A model generated the notes under the pieces. That model did not search any database. It worked only from the letters and a program-made list of their open reading frames with translations, and was not told the origin of the DNA. A DNA stretch of 12,370 nucleotides from contig DJPG01000097.1 in the NCBI GenBank assembly GCA_002439735.1, positions 1 to 12,370 on the forward strand, in the 5' to 3' direction. Positions within the stretch are counted from its first letter, which is position 1. Each line of letters starts with the position of its first letter. A program made the translations under genes and the position numbers. Shown piece by piece: positions 1 through 6,803 of this stretch. The stretch is from Firmicutes bacterium UBA6418. GTDB taxonomy: Bacteria > Bacillota > Clostridia > Peptostreptococcales > Anaerovoracaceae.

Positions 1-791
1 ATCAGGTCTTGTCTTCCGGCAATATAGGCACCGCTGAGCGCCAGCCCACCGCCCGGATTCTTGATCAGTGAGGAGGCCATCACATCCGCGCCGACATCCG
101 TCGGTTCCTTCGTATCCAAAAACTCGCCGTAAGAGTTGTCGACCATCTTGACGATGTTCGGATCGACTTCTTGGATGGCCGCCATCAGTTTTTCGATCTC
201 ATCGATAGAGATCGCTTTGCGCCAGGAATATCCGGTTGCGCGCTGCGCGGTGATCATGCGGGTCTTATCGGTGATCGCTGCTTTGACACCATCGATGTCG
301 ATGGAACCGTCCGGCAGCAGTTCAACCTGCTTGAATGTTACGCCATAGTCCTTGAGGGAACCGTTTCCCTTCTCATAATTCGTGATGCCGATGACCGTCT
401 GCAGGGTATCGTAAGGATCTCCGGTCGCGTAGATCAGTTCATCCCCCGGTCTTAAAAGGCCAAGCAGCGTAGTTGCCAACGCATGGGTACCGTTGACAAA
501 AGTTGTCCGAACCAGCGCCGCCTCCGCATGGAACACATCCGCAAAGACCTGCTCGATCGCGTCCCGTCCTGCATCATCGTAGCCGTAACCGGTCGTCCAG
601 CCAAAGTGCATGTCCCGGATCCGATTCTTCTGGAATGCCGCCAGCACCTTGTACTGATTGTATGCCATGATGTCATCCAGCTCAACAAAACGATCCGCGA
701 CCTGTTTCTCCGCCTCCGCGACCACATCCAGCACCCTGGCATCTATATGAAATTCGTTCTGTAATAGCTCCCTTGTTTTTGATTGATTCAT
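1..791 (-). CDS. ynbB: Methionine gamma-lyase-like PLP enzyme (YnbB / 'aluminum resistance' family), 3' part cut by window edge
   Basis: The first 263 codons of a fold-type I PLP-dependent enzyme are visible; the family is usually a little over 400 residues, so roughly 60% is present. The start is MNQSKTRELL, with AGGAG seven bases before the ATG; the sequence AATAGGAG occurs twice in the leader. Seen in the sequence: a glycine/tyrosine-rich segment GWTTGYGYDD (residues 64-73), FVNGTHAL (98-105), the aspartate of MVDNSYGEF (D218) that should contact the pyridine nitrogen, and SLIKNPGGGLA with K244 as the expected Schiff-base lysine. Family members are annotated as methionine gamma-lyase or aluminum resistance protein; the true substrate is not settled by sequence. 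It is the last visible gene of the mutL-miaA-recombinase series, and a long palindrome separates it from the recombinase. The family call is firm, the reaction is not. Confidence 0.9.
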   Translation of the reverse strand, partial: MNQSKTRELLQNEFHIDARVLDVVAEAEKQVADRFVELDDIMAYNQYKVLAAFQKNRIRDMHFGWTTGYGYDDAGRDAIEQVFADVFHAEAALVRTTFVNGTHALATTLLGLLRPGDELIYATGDPYDTLQTVIGITNYEKGNGSLKDYGVTFKQVELLPDGSIDIDGVKAAITDKTRMITAQRATGYSWRKAISIDEIEKLMAAIQEVDPNIVKMVDNSYGEFLDTKEPTDVGADVMASSLIKNPGGGLALSGAYIAGRQDL

Positions 792-825
792 TGTTAACTC
801 CTATTTTCTCCTATTTCAACGTAAA

Positions 826-1019
826 GCACAGACAAATAAATGCAAATGATTTCGCAGCTGCTGCATGAATTGCATACGACATCAGGCAGATTCACAGCAT
901 GCGCGGAATCACTGTTTGAGCGTTGCAAACGCGAGTTTGATTCGCGGCACTGTGAATCAAATGATGAGTAAAAGCAATTCACAGCAGCGAGGACTCATGC
1001 AGCATTTATTTGTCTGTGC
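826..1019. repeat. 194-bp imperfect long inverted repeat (giant hairpin) between recombinase and ynbB
   Basis: The two ends are an 18-bp perfect inverted repeat, GCACAGACAAATAAATGC at 826-843 and its complement at 1002-1019. Moving inward, further blocks pair in register: GCTGCTG (857-863 with 982-988), GAATTGC (867-873 with 974-980), GATTCACAG (889-897 with 950-958) and GAATCA (906-911 with 938-943). The centre is GCGTT-GCA-AACGC (920-932). Position sums stay at 1845-1852, so this is one continuous structure with small bulges. ATTCACAGCA also recurs in direct orientation (890-899 and 977-986). The right arm contains the last codons and the TAA of the recombinase. There is no T-run at the end, so it is not a classical terminator. 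It could be a recombinase binding or crossover site, a MITE-like insert, or a structured leader of ynbB. Confidence 0.85.
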
Positions 1020-2133
1020 GCTCCTCCTCCCACTCCATATCCTTCACTAGGTCTCTCTTGACATTGATCTTCTGCCTTGCGTAAAGCTGGGTGGTGGTGA
1101 CTTGTTCGTGGTCTAAAAGCGCGGCAACATCGAAGATGGAATTGCCGCGTCCGATCAGGCTGGTCGCTGCGGTTGCCCGCAATTTGTGCGGGCTGTAGCC
1201 GGCGCGCTTGGTCGTGTGCAGCGCGATCGCGGTATATTTTTTGACCAGTTCTCGAATTTGCCGTTCCGTCATTCGCCTGCCTTGCAAAGACAGGAACAGC
1301 GCGTCTGTGTCCTCGTCACGGGAAATGCTGATCAGACCGCGTTCGTTGTCGATATAGTCATGCAGAACCGCAGTGGCCGACTTATTCAGCGGCATCACGG
1401 ATTCCTTGCCGCGCTTGCGGTAAATGGTGAATTCTCCGCGATGAAAATTGAATGAGGACAGGTTCAGCTGCTGCAGCTCCGAAAGCCGCAGCCCGTAGGT
1501 CAGGAACAGGATCAGGATCGCTTTGTCCCGCTTTTTCGTCTTTTCCCAATAGGCATGTTCGCGCTCGGTCAGCCCGGTTCCCTCGGAAACCGCATCCAGC
1601 ATGATCATCACCTCATCATCCTGCAGAGCCTTGATCTCCCGCTCACCGGGACGCGGCACGCGGATCGGGTCAAAACCGTCGGTAATGTTTTTGCTCAGCA
1701 GTTCGTCACGATATAGCTGTTTGAACATCACCGAGACCGAAGATTTTTTACGCGCCAGAGACTTATTGGAATTTTCGTAAACATATACAGTATCTCCCAT
1801 GTCGACTTTATATCTGCGGCAGTAATCCAAAAACATATTGATGTCGACCGCCTGCACCTCTTCCAGTTCCGAAAGCTTGATCTTATCCGGACTTTCAGCG
1901 TGCGTCAGGTCTGTTTCCGCGATCAGATACTTAAAAAAGAACGTGATATCGTGCAGATAGGCCAGCCTCGTCGCGGGCAGCACATTTCCTTTCAGATACG
2001 AGAAAAACCCGCGCAGAAACCGCGGCAGTCCGTCCTCCAGTTCTTCGCACTCCAAAAAAATATCATTTTCCTTTTTGATCACATTGTCGGGTCGGTCACT
2101 TTTATTGTGGATCCGTATTTCTCTTTCAGCCAT
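1006..2133 (-). CDS. Tyrosine recombinase / phage-type integrase (XerC/D superfamily)
   Basis: This is a 375-residue site-specific recombinase. The N-terminal part (about 35-160) is a SAM-like core-binding domain. The catalytic domain (about 165-365) carries the full active site: R216 in LTYGLRLSEL, K240 in the strand YRKRGKESVMPL, H316 and R319 in HKLR, H342 in LLDHEQVTTTQLY and the nucleophile Y351. Nothing essential is missing, so it should be active. The start at 2133 has GGAG nine bases upstream and lies inside the 3' end of miaA, overlapping it by 55 bases in another frame. Its C-terminal RTDK and stop are encoded within one arm of the 194-bp palindrome. There is no excisionase, phage gene or tRNA beside it. 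It resembles stand-alone Xer-type enzymes (XerS-like) more than a prophage integrase, but a solitary mobile-element integrase cannot be excluded. Confidence 0.93.
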   Translation of the reverse strand: MAEREIRIHNKSDRPDNVIKKENDIFLECEELEDGLPRFLRGFFSYLKGNVLPATRLAYLHDITFFFKYLIAETDLTHAESPDKIKLSELEEVQAVDINMFLDYCRRYKVDMGDTVYVYENSNKSLARKKSSVSVMFKQLYRDELLSKNITDGFDPIRVPRPGEREIKALQDDEVMIMLDAVSEGTGLTEREHAYWEKTKKRDKAILILFLTYGLRLSELQQLNLSSFNFHRGEFTIYRKRGKESVMPLNKSATAVLHDYIDNERGLISISRDEDTDALFLSLQGRRMTERQIRELVKKYTAIALHTTKRAGYSPHKLRATAATSLIGRGNSIFDVAALLDHEQVTTTQLYARQKINVKRDLVKDMEWEEERTDK

Positions 2134-3038
2134 GATAAAATACTCCGTATTGCATCATCATCATTTGGGTAGCGGTCAAGGTCAAACCAGGTCATATCCT
2201 CATAGCGTCGAAACCAGGTCAGCTGCCGCTTGGCGAGATGCCGACTGTTCTTTTTAATCAAACGGATAGCCTCGTCTTTGGTATAAAGACCATCAAAATA
2301 GCCGATGATCTCCTTATAGCCGATGCCCTTCATCGAAATGTCCTCTTCGGCCAGTCCCATCTCCAGCAGGTTCTCGACCTCCTTAAAAAGGCCCTCGCGG
2401 ACCATGCTGTCCACTCTTTGATTGATTCTATCATATAAAGTGTCACGATTTCGTGTCAATCCGATCAAAATCGCGTCATAATCCTTACATTTTTGCTGAC
2501 AATGCTTGAAATCCGTGATCGGATTGCCGCTTTCCGCACCCTCCAGCGCACGGATCAGCTTTTTCGTATTGTTCGGGTGGATGCGTTCCGCGGTTTGGGG
2601 GTCGATGGCAGCCAGCTTCTTGTGCAGGTACGCGCTGCCGAACAGTTCCGCCTCTTCTTCCAGGCGTTTGCGGAGCTCCTGATCCTGCGGGGCGTTGCTG
2701 AAGTCCATTTCGTAAAGCAGCGCATTGAGGTAAAGCCCTGTGCCGCCACTGATGACCGGTACTTTCCCGCTTTGGAAAATCTCTTCAATCGCCTTTTTTG
2801 CCAGCTCCCGGTATTTCGCAACTGAGAAAGGCTCTCGCGGATCGATCTCATCGACCAGATAGTGCTTGACTTCTCGCTGCTCCTCCGGCGTCGGTTTGGC
2901 GCTGCCGATATTCATATATTGATAAAGCTGCATGGAATCGCAGGAAACGATCTCGCCGCCGACCGCTTTCGCAATGGCAATGGCATATTTCGTTTTACCG
3001 ACCGCAGTCGGTCCTGCGACCACAATGATCTGCCGCAT
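2079..3038 (-). CDS. miaA: tRNA dimethylallyltransferase MiaA
   Basis: MiaA transfers the dimethylallyl group from DMAPP to N6 of A37 in tRNAs that read UNN codons, in the cytoplasm. The protein has 319 residues, normal for the family. Visible motifs are the P-loop GPTAVGKT (9-16), SCDSMQLY (32-39) with the conserved Asp34-Ser35, SGGTGLYL (97-104), the KGIGYKEI segment (237-244) and the RQLTWFRR signature (271-278). The start MRQIIVVAG at 3038 follows AGGAA with about seven bases spacing. An in-frame ATG further upstream would add 43 non-homologous residues and run into mutL. It lies 38 bases downstream of mutL, and its 3' end overlaps the recombinase start, so the three genes are probably cotranscribed. 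Confidence 0.97.
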   Translation of the reverse strand: MRQIIVVAGPTAVGKTKYAIAIAKAVGGEIVSCDSMQLYQYMNIGSAKPTPEEQREVKHYLVDEIDPREPFSVAKYRELAKKAIEEIFQSGKVPVISGGTGLYLNALLYEMDFSNAPQDQELRKRLEEEAELFGSAYLHKKLAAIDPQTAERIHPNNTKKLIRALEGAESGNPITDFKHCQQKCKDYDAILIGLTRNRDTLYDRINQRVDSMVREGLFKEVENLLEMGLAEEDISMKGIGYKEIIGYFDGLYTKDEAIRLIKKNSRHLAKRQLTWFRRYEDMTWFDLDRYPNDDDAIRSILSWLKEKYGSTIKVTDPTM

Positions 3039-3076
3039 AAAAAAATTCCTTTCTGTCAGTACCCTTACATTCGGTA

Positions 3077-5053
3077 TTATACCCGTTTGAACATCTTTTC
3101 GATCTCGTATTCCGTCAGTTTGATGAAGGTCGGTCTGCCGTGCGGGCAACTGAACGGATTCCTGCATTTTGCGAGTGAGCTCATCAGCCCGGTGATCTCC
3201 TCCGGCTTTAGGACATCGTGCGCCTTGACTGCCGCTTTGCAGGACATCATGATGAGCTTGTCGATCACCACGCGATTGGAAAGATCCGTAGAATTTTTGA
3301 TGTTGTCGATGAAATGGCGGATAAAGTCCTCTGCTTCCGTCAGTTCCATAAACATCGGGATCTCCGAGACCCGATACGTTTCCTCTCCGAACGCTTCGAT
3401 GGTGAATCCCATCTTCGTGAGCGCGTCAAGCCAGTCAAAACGGTCCGCATGTGCTGCCAGAGAAACATGGATCAAGAGTGGCAGCATCAGCATCTGCTTG
3501 GATTTTTCACTGCGTTCGTACTCGCCGACCAGCTTTTCGTAAAAGATCCGCTCGTGTGCCGCGTGCTGATCGATCAGATAAAAGTTCTTCTCGTCGACCG
3601 CGGTGATATAGGTGTTGAAGATCACGCCGGTCGTGCGCAAAGCGTCAAAATCAAATGACTGCATGGTCGGTGGCTCTACGGATAGATGCGGAGAGCGATC
3701 CGTGTGCAGATCTGTTTGCGGCTCCGCTTGCGTGCTCTTCGCACTTAACGCAGGATTCGGTTCGCTCTGGGCAGACAGCGCAGCAGGTGGGATCGTCGGA
3801 TCTTGTTTGGGCTGCGCCGCTTGCGCTTCATCCGCCGGATTTTTCATACTTGACAGTATCTGTTTTATGTCAACCTGATCTTCTTTTGCATTGACAGAAT
3901 CCGGTTCCTGTTTATATTTGAAGATATTTTTGTCTTGTGTAAACGCCGGCCTTTGCGGTGCGGTTTCTTGATTTTCGCGCAGGGCGCTGAACACGCGCTC
4001 ATATACCTTCGCACCGGACAGTGCTTTTTCTTCCTTTCCGTTGAAGAGGTTCCCGGCATCCACGACTGCATTTTCGGTTGCCAGTGCTGCGATAATTCCC
4101 CGGGAAATAAAGTCGATGATCTCGTTTTCGTGGTCGAAGCGGACTTCCCGCTTGTTTGGGTGGATATTCACATCCAGTGCCGCCGGATCCGTCGTCAAAA
4201 ACAAATAAACGACCGGATAACGGCCCTCGAACAGCCTTTCTTTGTAACCCAGCGCAACACCCTTTTCCATGACTTTACTGTTCACCACACGCCCGTTGAC
4301 GAAGAAGATCTGGCTGCCACGGGTGGTTTTGGAGAACGCCGGCGTGGAAATGTAGCCCTCCAGTGCCATATTGCCATCCTGATAGGTCAGCGGTACCATA
4401 TTTTTGGCATCGACGTCCTTATAAATCCGGATGATGCTGTTCAGACGGTTGCCGTCGCCTGTTGTGGCAAACAGTACCTTGCCGTTATTGATCAGGCGAA
4501 ACTTCACATGCTTATAGGCCAGTGCCATCTGGGAAAGAAAGTCAATGATCATGCCGCTTTCGGCGCCGTCGCTTTTCATAAATTTCAGGCGAGCCGGCGT
4601 GTTATAGAACAGGTCTGTGATGACCATGGTCGTACCGTCCGGGCAGCCTGTGGACTCTTTGGTCAGGATCTCGCCGCCATGAAGAGCCAGTCTTGTTCCG
4701 AGTTTCTCATCCGCACATTTGCTAATCAATTCAGATCTGGTGACTGCACAGATGGAGGCCAGTGCTTCACCGCGGAAACCCAGGGTTTCGATGGCATTCA
4801 GATCGTCAGCCGTCTCGATCTTGCTGGTCGCATGCCGCAAAAATGCGGTCTCGACCTGGTCGGCGGGAATACCGCAGCCGTCGTCTGTGACCCGGATGTA
4901 GGACTTGCCTCCATGCTTGATCTCTACGACCACAGAGGAAGCTCCGGCATCCAACGCGTTTTCCACCAGTTCTTTCACGATGGAAACCGGCCGCTCGATG
5001 ACTTCGCCGGCTGCGATTTTATCTGCGATAGATTTATCTAAAATTCGAATCAT
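3077..5053 (-). CDS. mutL: DNA mismatch repair protein MutL (endonuclease type)
   Basis: MutL couples mismatch recognition by MutS to strand incision and repair. The 658-residue protein has the GHKL ATPase domain at the N-terminus: ENALDAG (31-37), DDGCGI (57-62) and GFRGEALASI (92-101), followed by the DVNIHPNKREV segment near residue 295-305. A low-complexity Ala/Pro/Gln/Ser linker (about 340-460) leads to the C-terminal dimerisation and nuclease domain. The metal-binding motif DQHAAHERIFYE (495-506) and CPHGRPT (636-642) are intact, so this is the nicking form found in bacteria without MutH. The start at 5053 has GGAG seven bases upstream. mutS, a common upstream neighbour in Clostridia, is not seen; the gene before it is a permease with its own terminator, so mutL appears to have its own promoter. 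Confidence 0.97.
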   Translation of the reverse strand: MIRILDKSIADKIAAGEVIERPVSIVKELVENALDAGASSVVVEIKHGGKSYIRVTDDGCGIPADQVETAFLRHATSKIETADDLNAIETLGFRGEALASICAVTRSELISKCADEKLGTRLALHGGEILTKESTGCPDGTTMVITDLFYNTPARLKFMKSDGAESGMIIDFLSQMALAYKHVKFRLINNGKVLFATTGDGNRLNSIIRIYKDVDAKNMVPLTYQDGNMALEGYISTPAFSKTTRGSQIFFVNGRVVNSKVMEKGVALGYKERLFEGRYPVVYLFLTTDPAALDVNIHPNKREVRFDHENEIIDFISRGIIAALATENAVVDAGNLFNGKEEKALSGAKVYERVFSALRENQETAPQRPAFTQDKNIFKYKQEPDSVNAKEDQVDIKQILSSMKNPADEAQAAQPKQDPTIPPAALSAQSEPNPALSAKSTQAEPQTDLHTDRSPHLSVEPPTMQSFDFDALRTTGVIFNTYITAVDEKNFYLIDQHAAHERIFYEKLVGEYERSEKSKQMLMLPLLIHVSLAAHADRFDWLDALTKMGFTIEAFGEETYRVSEIPMFMELTEAEDFIRHFIDNIKNSTDLSNRVVIDKLIMMSCKAAVKAHDVLKPEEITGLMSSLAKCRNPFSCPHGRPTFIKLTEYEIEKMFKRV

Positions 5054-5094
5054 GCTGTTACTCCATTCGTATTGTCATCTGATTACACATAAAA

Positions 5095-5103
5095 AGTATA
5101 CCA
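5095..5103 (-). promoter_or_regulatory. Probable sigma-A promoter of mutL (extended -10)
   Basis: On the minus strand TGGTATACT reads as an extended -10 element (TGn plus TATACT), about 42 bases before the mutL start. The matching -35 region is poor, which is usual for extended -10 promoters. No terminator lies between it and mutL, and the permease terminator lies upstream, so an independent start for the mutL operon is expected here. Confidence 0.5.
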
Positions 5104-5170
5104 CAAAAAAGCAGAAAAGACCACCGTTTGCTTTTCATTATCATGAACGATTATCTAAGATATCTGACAG

Positions 5171-5200
5171 CTGACAGGTTTCGCGTTGATAGTGTATAAT
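5171..5200 (+). promoter_or_regulatory. Promoter-like sequence on the plus strand, no clear gene
   Basis: CTGACA (5171-5176), an 18-base spacer and a perfect TATAAT (5195-5200) face right. Downstream is only a 22-codon ORF without a ribosome binding site (ATG at 5215), read through the hairpin at 5234-5271. It could give a short RNA of about 65 bases or be a chance match in an AT-rich gap. Confidence 0.3.
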
Positions 5201-5231
5201 ATTTTGTGTAAACGATGCATCAGACACCACC

Positions 5232-5271
5232 AAAAAACGACAAAGACGATCTCTATGGTCTTTGTCGTTTT
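5232..5271 (-). terminator. Rho-independent terminator of the permease gene
   Basis: A perfect 14-bp inverted repeat (5234-5247 with 5258-5271) with a 10-base loop is followed on the minus strand by six T residues (complement of 5232-5237). It lies about 45 bases after the permease stop. On the plus strand the stem is followed only by TTTTC, so plus termination would be weaker. Confidence 0.88.
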
Positions 5272-5314
5272 CAGTTCATTTGATTCTAGCAACAACATGT
5301 GTTTGCTACATCAA

Positions 5315-6727
5315 TTACATATCCAAGTTTGCAGCATTGACACCTTTCTTCTTTGTATAAAAATAGGAAATGATATAAATAATCAAATAGCATGGTGCGC
5401 AAACATAGATCGCAATCGCCTCACTCGGATCCATCAAAGTCAGGACAAGCATAGCCATAAAGCCTATGATACCTAAAATCGGAACCAGCGGATAAGCAGC
5501 AACTTTAAATGTTAAATCCTCCAGTTTGCCGCCCTCTGCAAGATAACGTTTGCGGAAACGAAGCTGGCAGATGCAGATTACGGTATACATAAAAATATTT
5601 CCGCCGCCGATGAAATATACCAGGAACAAATATACGGTGTCTTCGGCAAGGAACTCCGACACAATACCGACCATTGCGAAAATCATACTGATCGCTAAGG
5701 CAACGATCGGGACACCATTCTTGCTTGTCTTCGCGCATACCTGCGGAGCCTGTTTGAATTTTGCCATTGACCACAGATAGCGGCTGCATGCATATACGAA
5801 ATAGTTTCCGGAAGAAAGCGCGGATGTCAGTACGATAATGTTTACAACCAGTGCAGCGCTCTTAAAGCCTGCATTTTTGAACACATATACAAACGGACTG
5901 CCCAGCACAGAAGCTTCATTCCAAGGAAGAAGCGCTGCTACGATCGCGATGCTTACAACCGTTGCTGCGATCAAAATAATAATCGTCAGGTTGATCGCTT
6001 TTGGCATATCTTTTTCATTTTTGATTTCACCTGCCGTGGATGCGATCATTTCGGTACCGGCATATGCATAAAACGCGGTGAGCATTACGGCACCGATTCC
6101 TTTCAGCCCTGCAGGGAACGCACCTCCGTTAGAAGTATACAGACTGAAACCTACGGCTTCTGAACCGACAAGACCCATCATCATAGCCACGCCAATAATG
6201 ACGAAAACAATGACCAGTATAATTTTCAAGCTGGATACGTAGAAAGAAATGTCTCCGAAGGTTTTTGCACCGAGCAGATTGACTCCCAGCAGCAGAACCG
6301 CAAAGACAACAATCCACAACCAGGTCGGGCTGCTCGGAATGATATCTTTCATGATAATCGCAGCAGCTACGATTTGAGCTGTAATGGTCGCAGCACCTCC
6401 GATCCAGTTGACCCAGCCGATCGTAAAGCCCATCGCAGGACCAATATATTCGGTGGAATATGCCTGCAAACTTCCAGATACCGGCATGGCAGCTGACATT
6501 TCGCCAAGACAGGATGTCATCAGCCATGCGATAATGCCGCCAATCACATAGGCAACGATTGCGCCTCCGGGACCTGCGGTCGAAATGACATCCCCAGAGC
6601 TTAAGAACAACCCGGTTCCGATTGTGCTTCCAACGCCAACCATAATCGCAGCTTTGGTTGACATGGATCGTTTCAATCCTGTGCTGGCTGCCATGACTCT
6701 TTCAATCGATGTTTGTTTTTTACTCAT
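5315..6727 (-). CDS. Amino acid permease, APC superfamily (AAT family)
   Basis: A 470-residue inner-membrane transporter with about 12 hydrophobic segments. The family signature in the first membrane helix, GSTIGTGLFLSSG (33-45), followed by AGPGGAIVAYVIGGI and CLGEMSAAMPVSGS, places it with the AAT branch of the APC superfamily, proton-coupled importers of amino acids. The substrate cannot be read from the sequence. AAT members include the E. coli D-alanine/D-serine/glycine carrier CycA, of similar length, which is suggestive next to a D-aminopeptidase gene. The start at 6727 is preceded by AGGAGG with about eight bases spacing. Transcription should begin about 37 bases upstream, at the sigma-54 promoter, and end at the hairpin near 5240. 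The gene is AT-richer than the mutL block. Confidence 0.93.
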   Translation of the reverse strand: MSKKQTSIERVMAASTGLKRSMSTKAAIMVGVGSTIGTGLFLSSGDVISTAGPGGAIVAYVIGGIIAWLMTSCLGEMSAAMPVSGSLQAYSTEYIGPAMGFTIGWVNWIGGAATITAQIVAAAIIMKDIIPSSPTWLWIVVFAVLLLGVNLLGAKTFGDISFYVSSLKIILVIVFVIIGVAMMMGLVGSEAVGFSLYTSNGGAFPAGLKGIGAVMLTAFYAYAGTEMIASTAGEIKNEKDMPKAINLTIIILIAATVVSIAIVAALLPWNEASVLGSPFVYVFKNAGFKSAALVVNIIVLTSALSSGNYFVYACSRYLWSMAKFKQAPQVCAKTSKNGVPIVALAISMIFAMVGIVSEFLAEDTVYLFLVYFIGGGNIFMYTVICICQLRFRKRYLAEGGKLEDLTFKVAAYPLVPILGIIGFMAMLVLTLMDPSEAIAIYVCAPCYLIIYIISYFYTKKKGVNAANLDM

Positions 6728-6773
6728 GAAATCGTCCTCCTTTTAAAAAACATATTATTACGACAAACATTAA

Positions 6774-6790
6774 ATGCAAGTTCTATGCCA
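6774..6790 (-). promoter_or_regulatory. Sigma-54 (-24/-12) promoter of the permease gene
   Basis: The minus strand reads TGGCATAGAACTTGCAT. GG at -24 and GC at -12 are separated by exactly 10 bases, and the match to TGGCAC-N5-TTGCW has one substitution. It sits in the 76-bp gap between the activator gene and the permease start. The expected start of transcription is near 6764, giving a 37-base leader. No sigma-A promoter is obvious in the gap. Confidence 0.85.
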
Positions 6791-6803
6791 TCTTTGCAAT
6801 GTT

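Noticed and set aside
826..1019. Integron attC site or rho-independent terminator as explanation of the palindrome
   Set aside because: I see no paired GTTRRRY/RYYYAAC core sites at its ends, the recombinase is not recognisably an integron integrase, and there is no T-run after the stem on either strand.
3039..3167. N-terminal extension of MiaA by 43 codons
   Set aside because: The P-loop should lie within about ten residues of the start, and the extension runs into mutL coding sequence.
2862..3542. Plus-strand open frame of 226 codons opposite the mutL-miaA junction
   Set aside because: It crosses two conserved minus-strand genes and has no recognisable motif or start signal.
3935..5041. 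Plus-strand open frame of 368 codons opposite mutL
   Set aside because: It lies entirely antisense to a well-conserved mutL, has no ribosome binding site, and its residues show no domain pattern. It is a by-product of the codon use of mutL.
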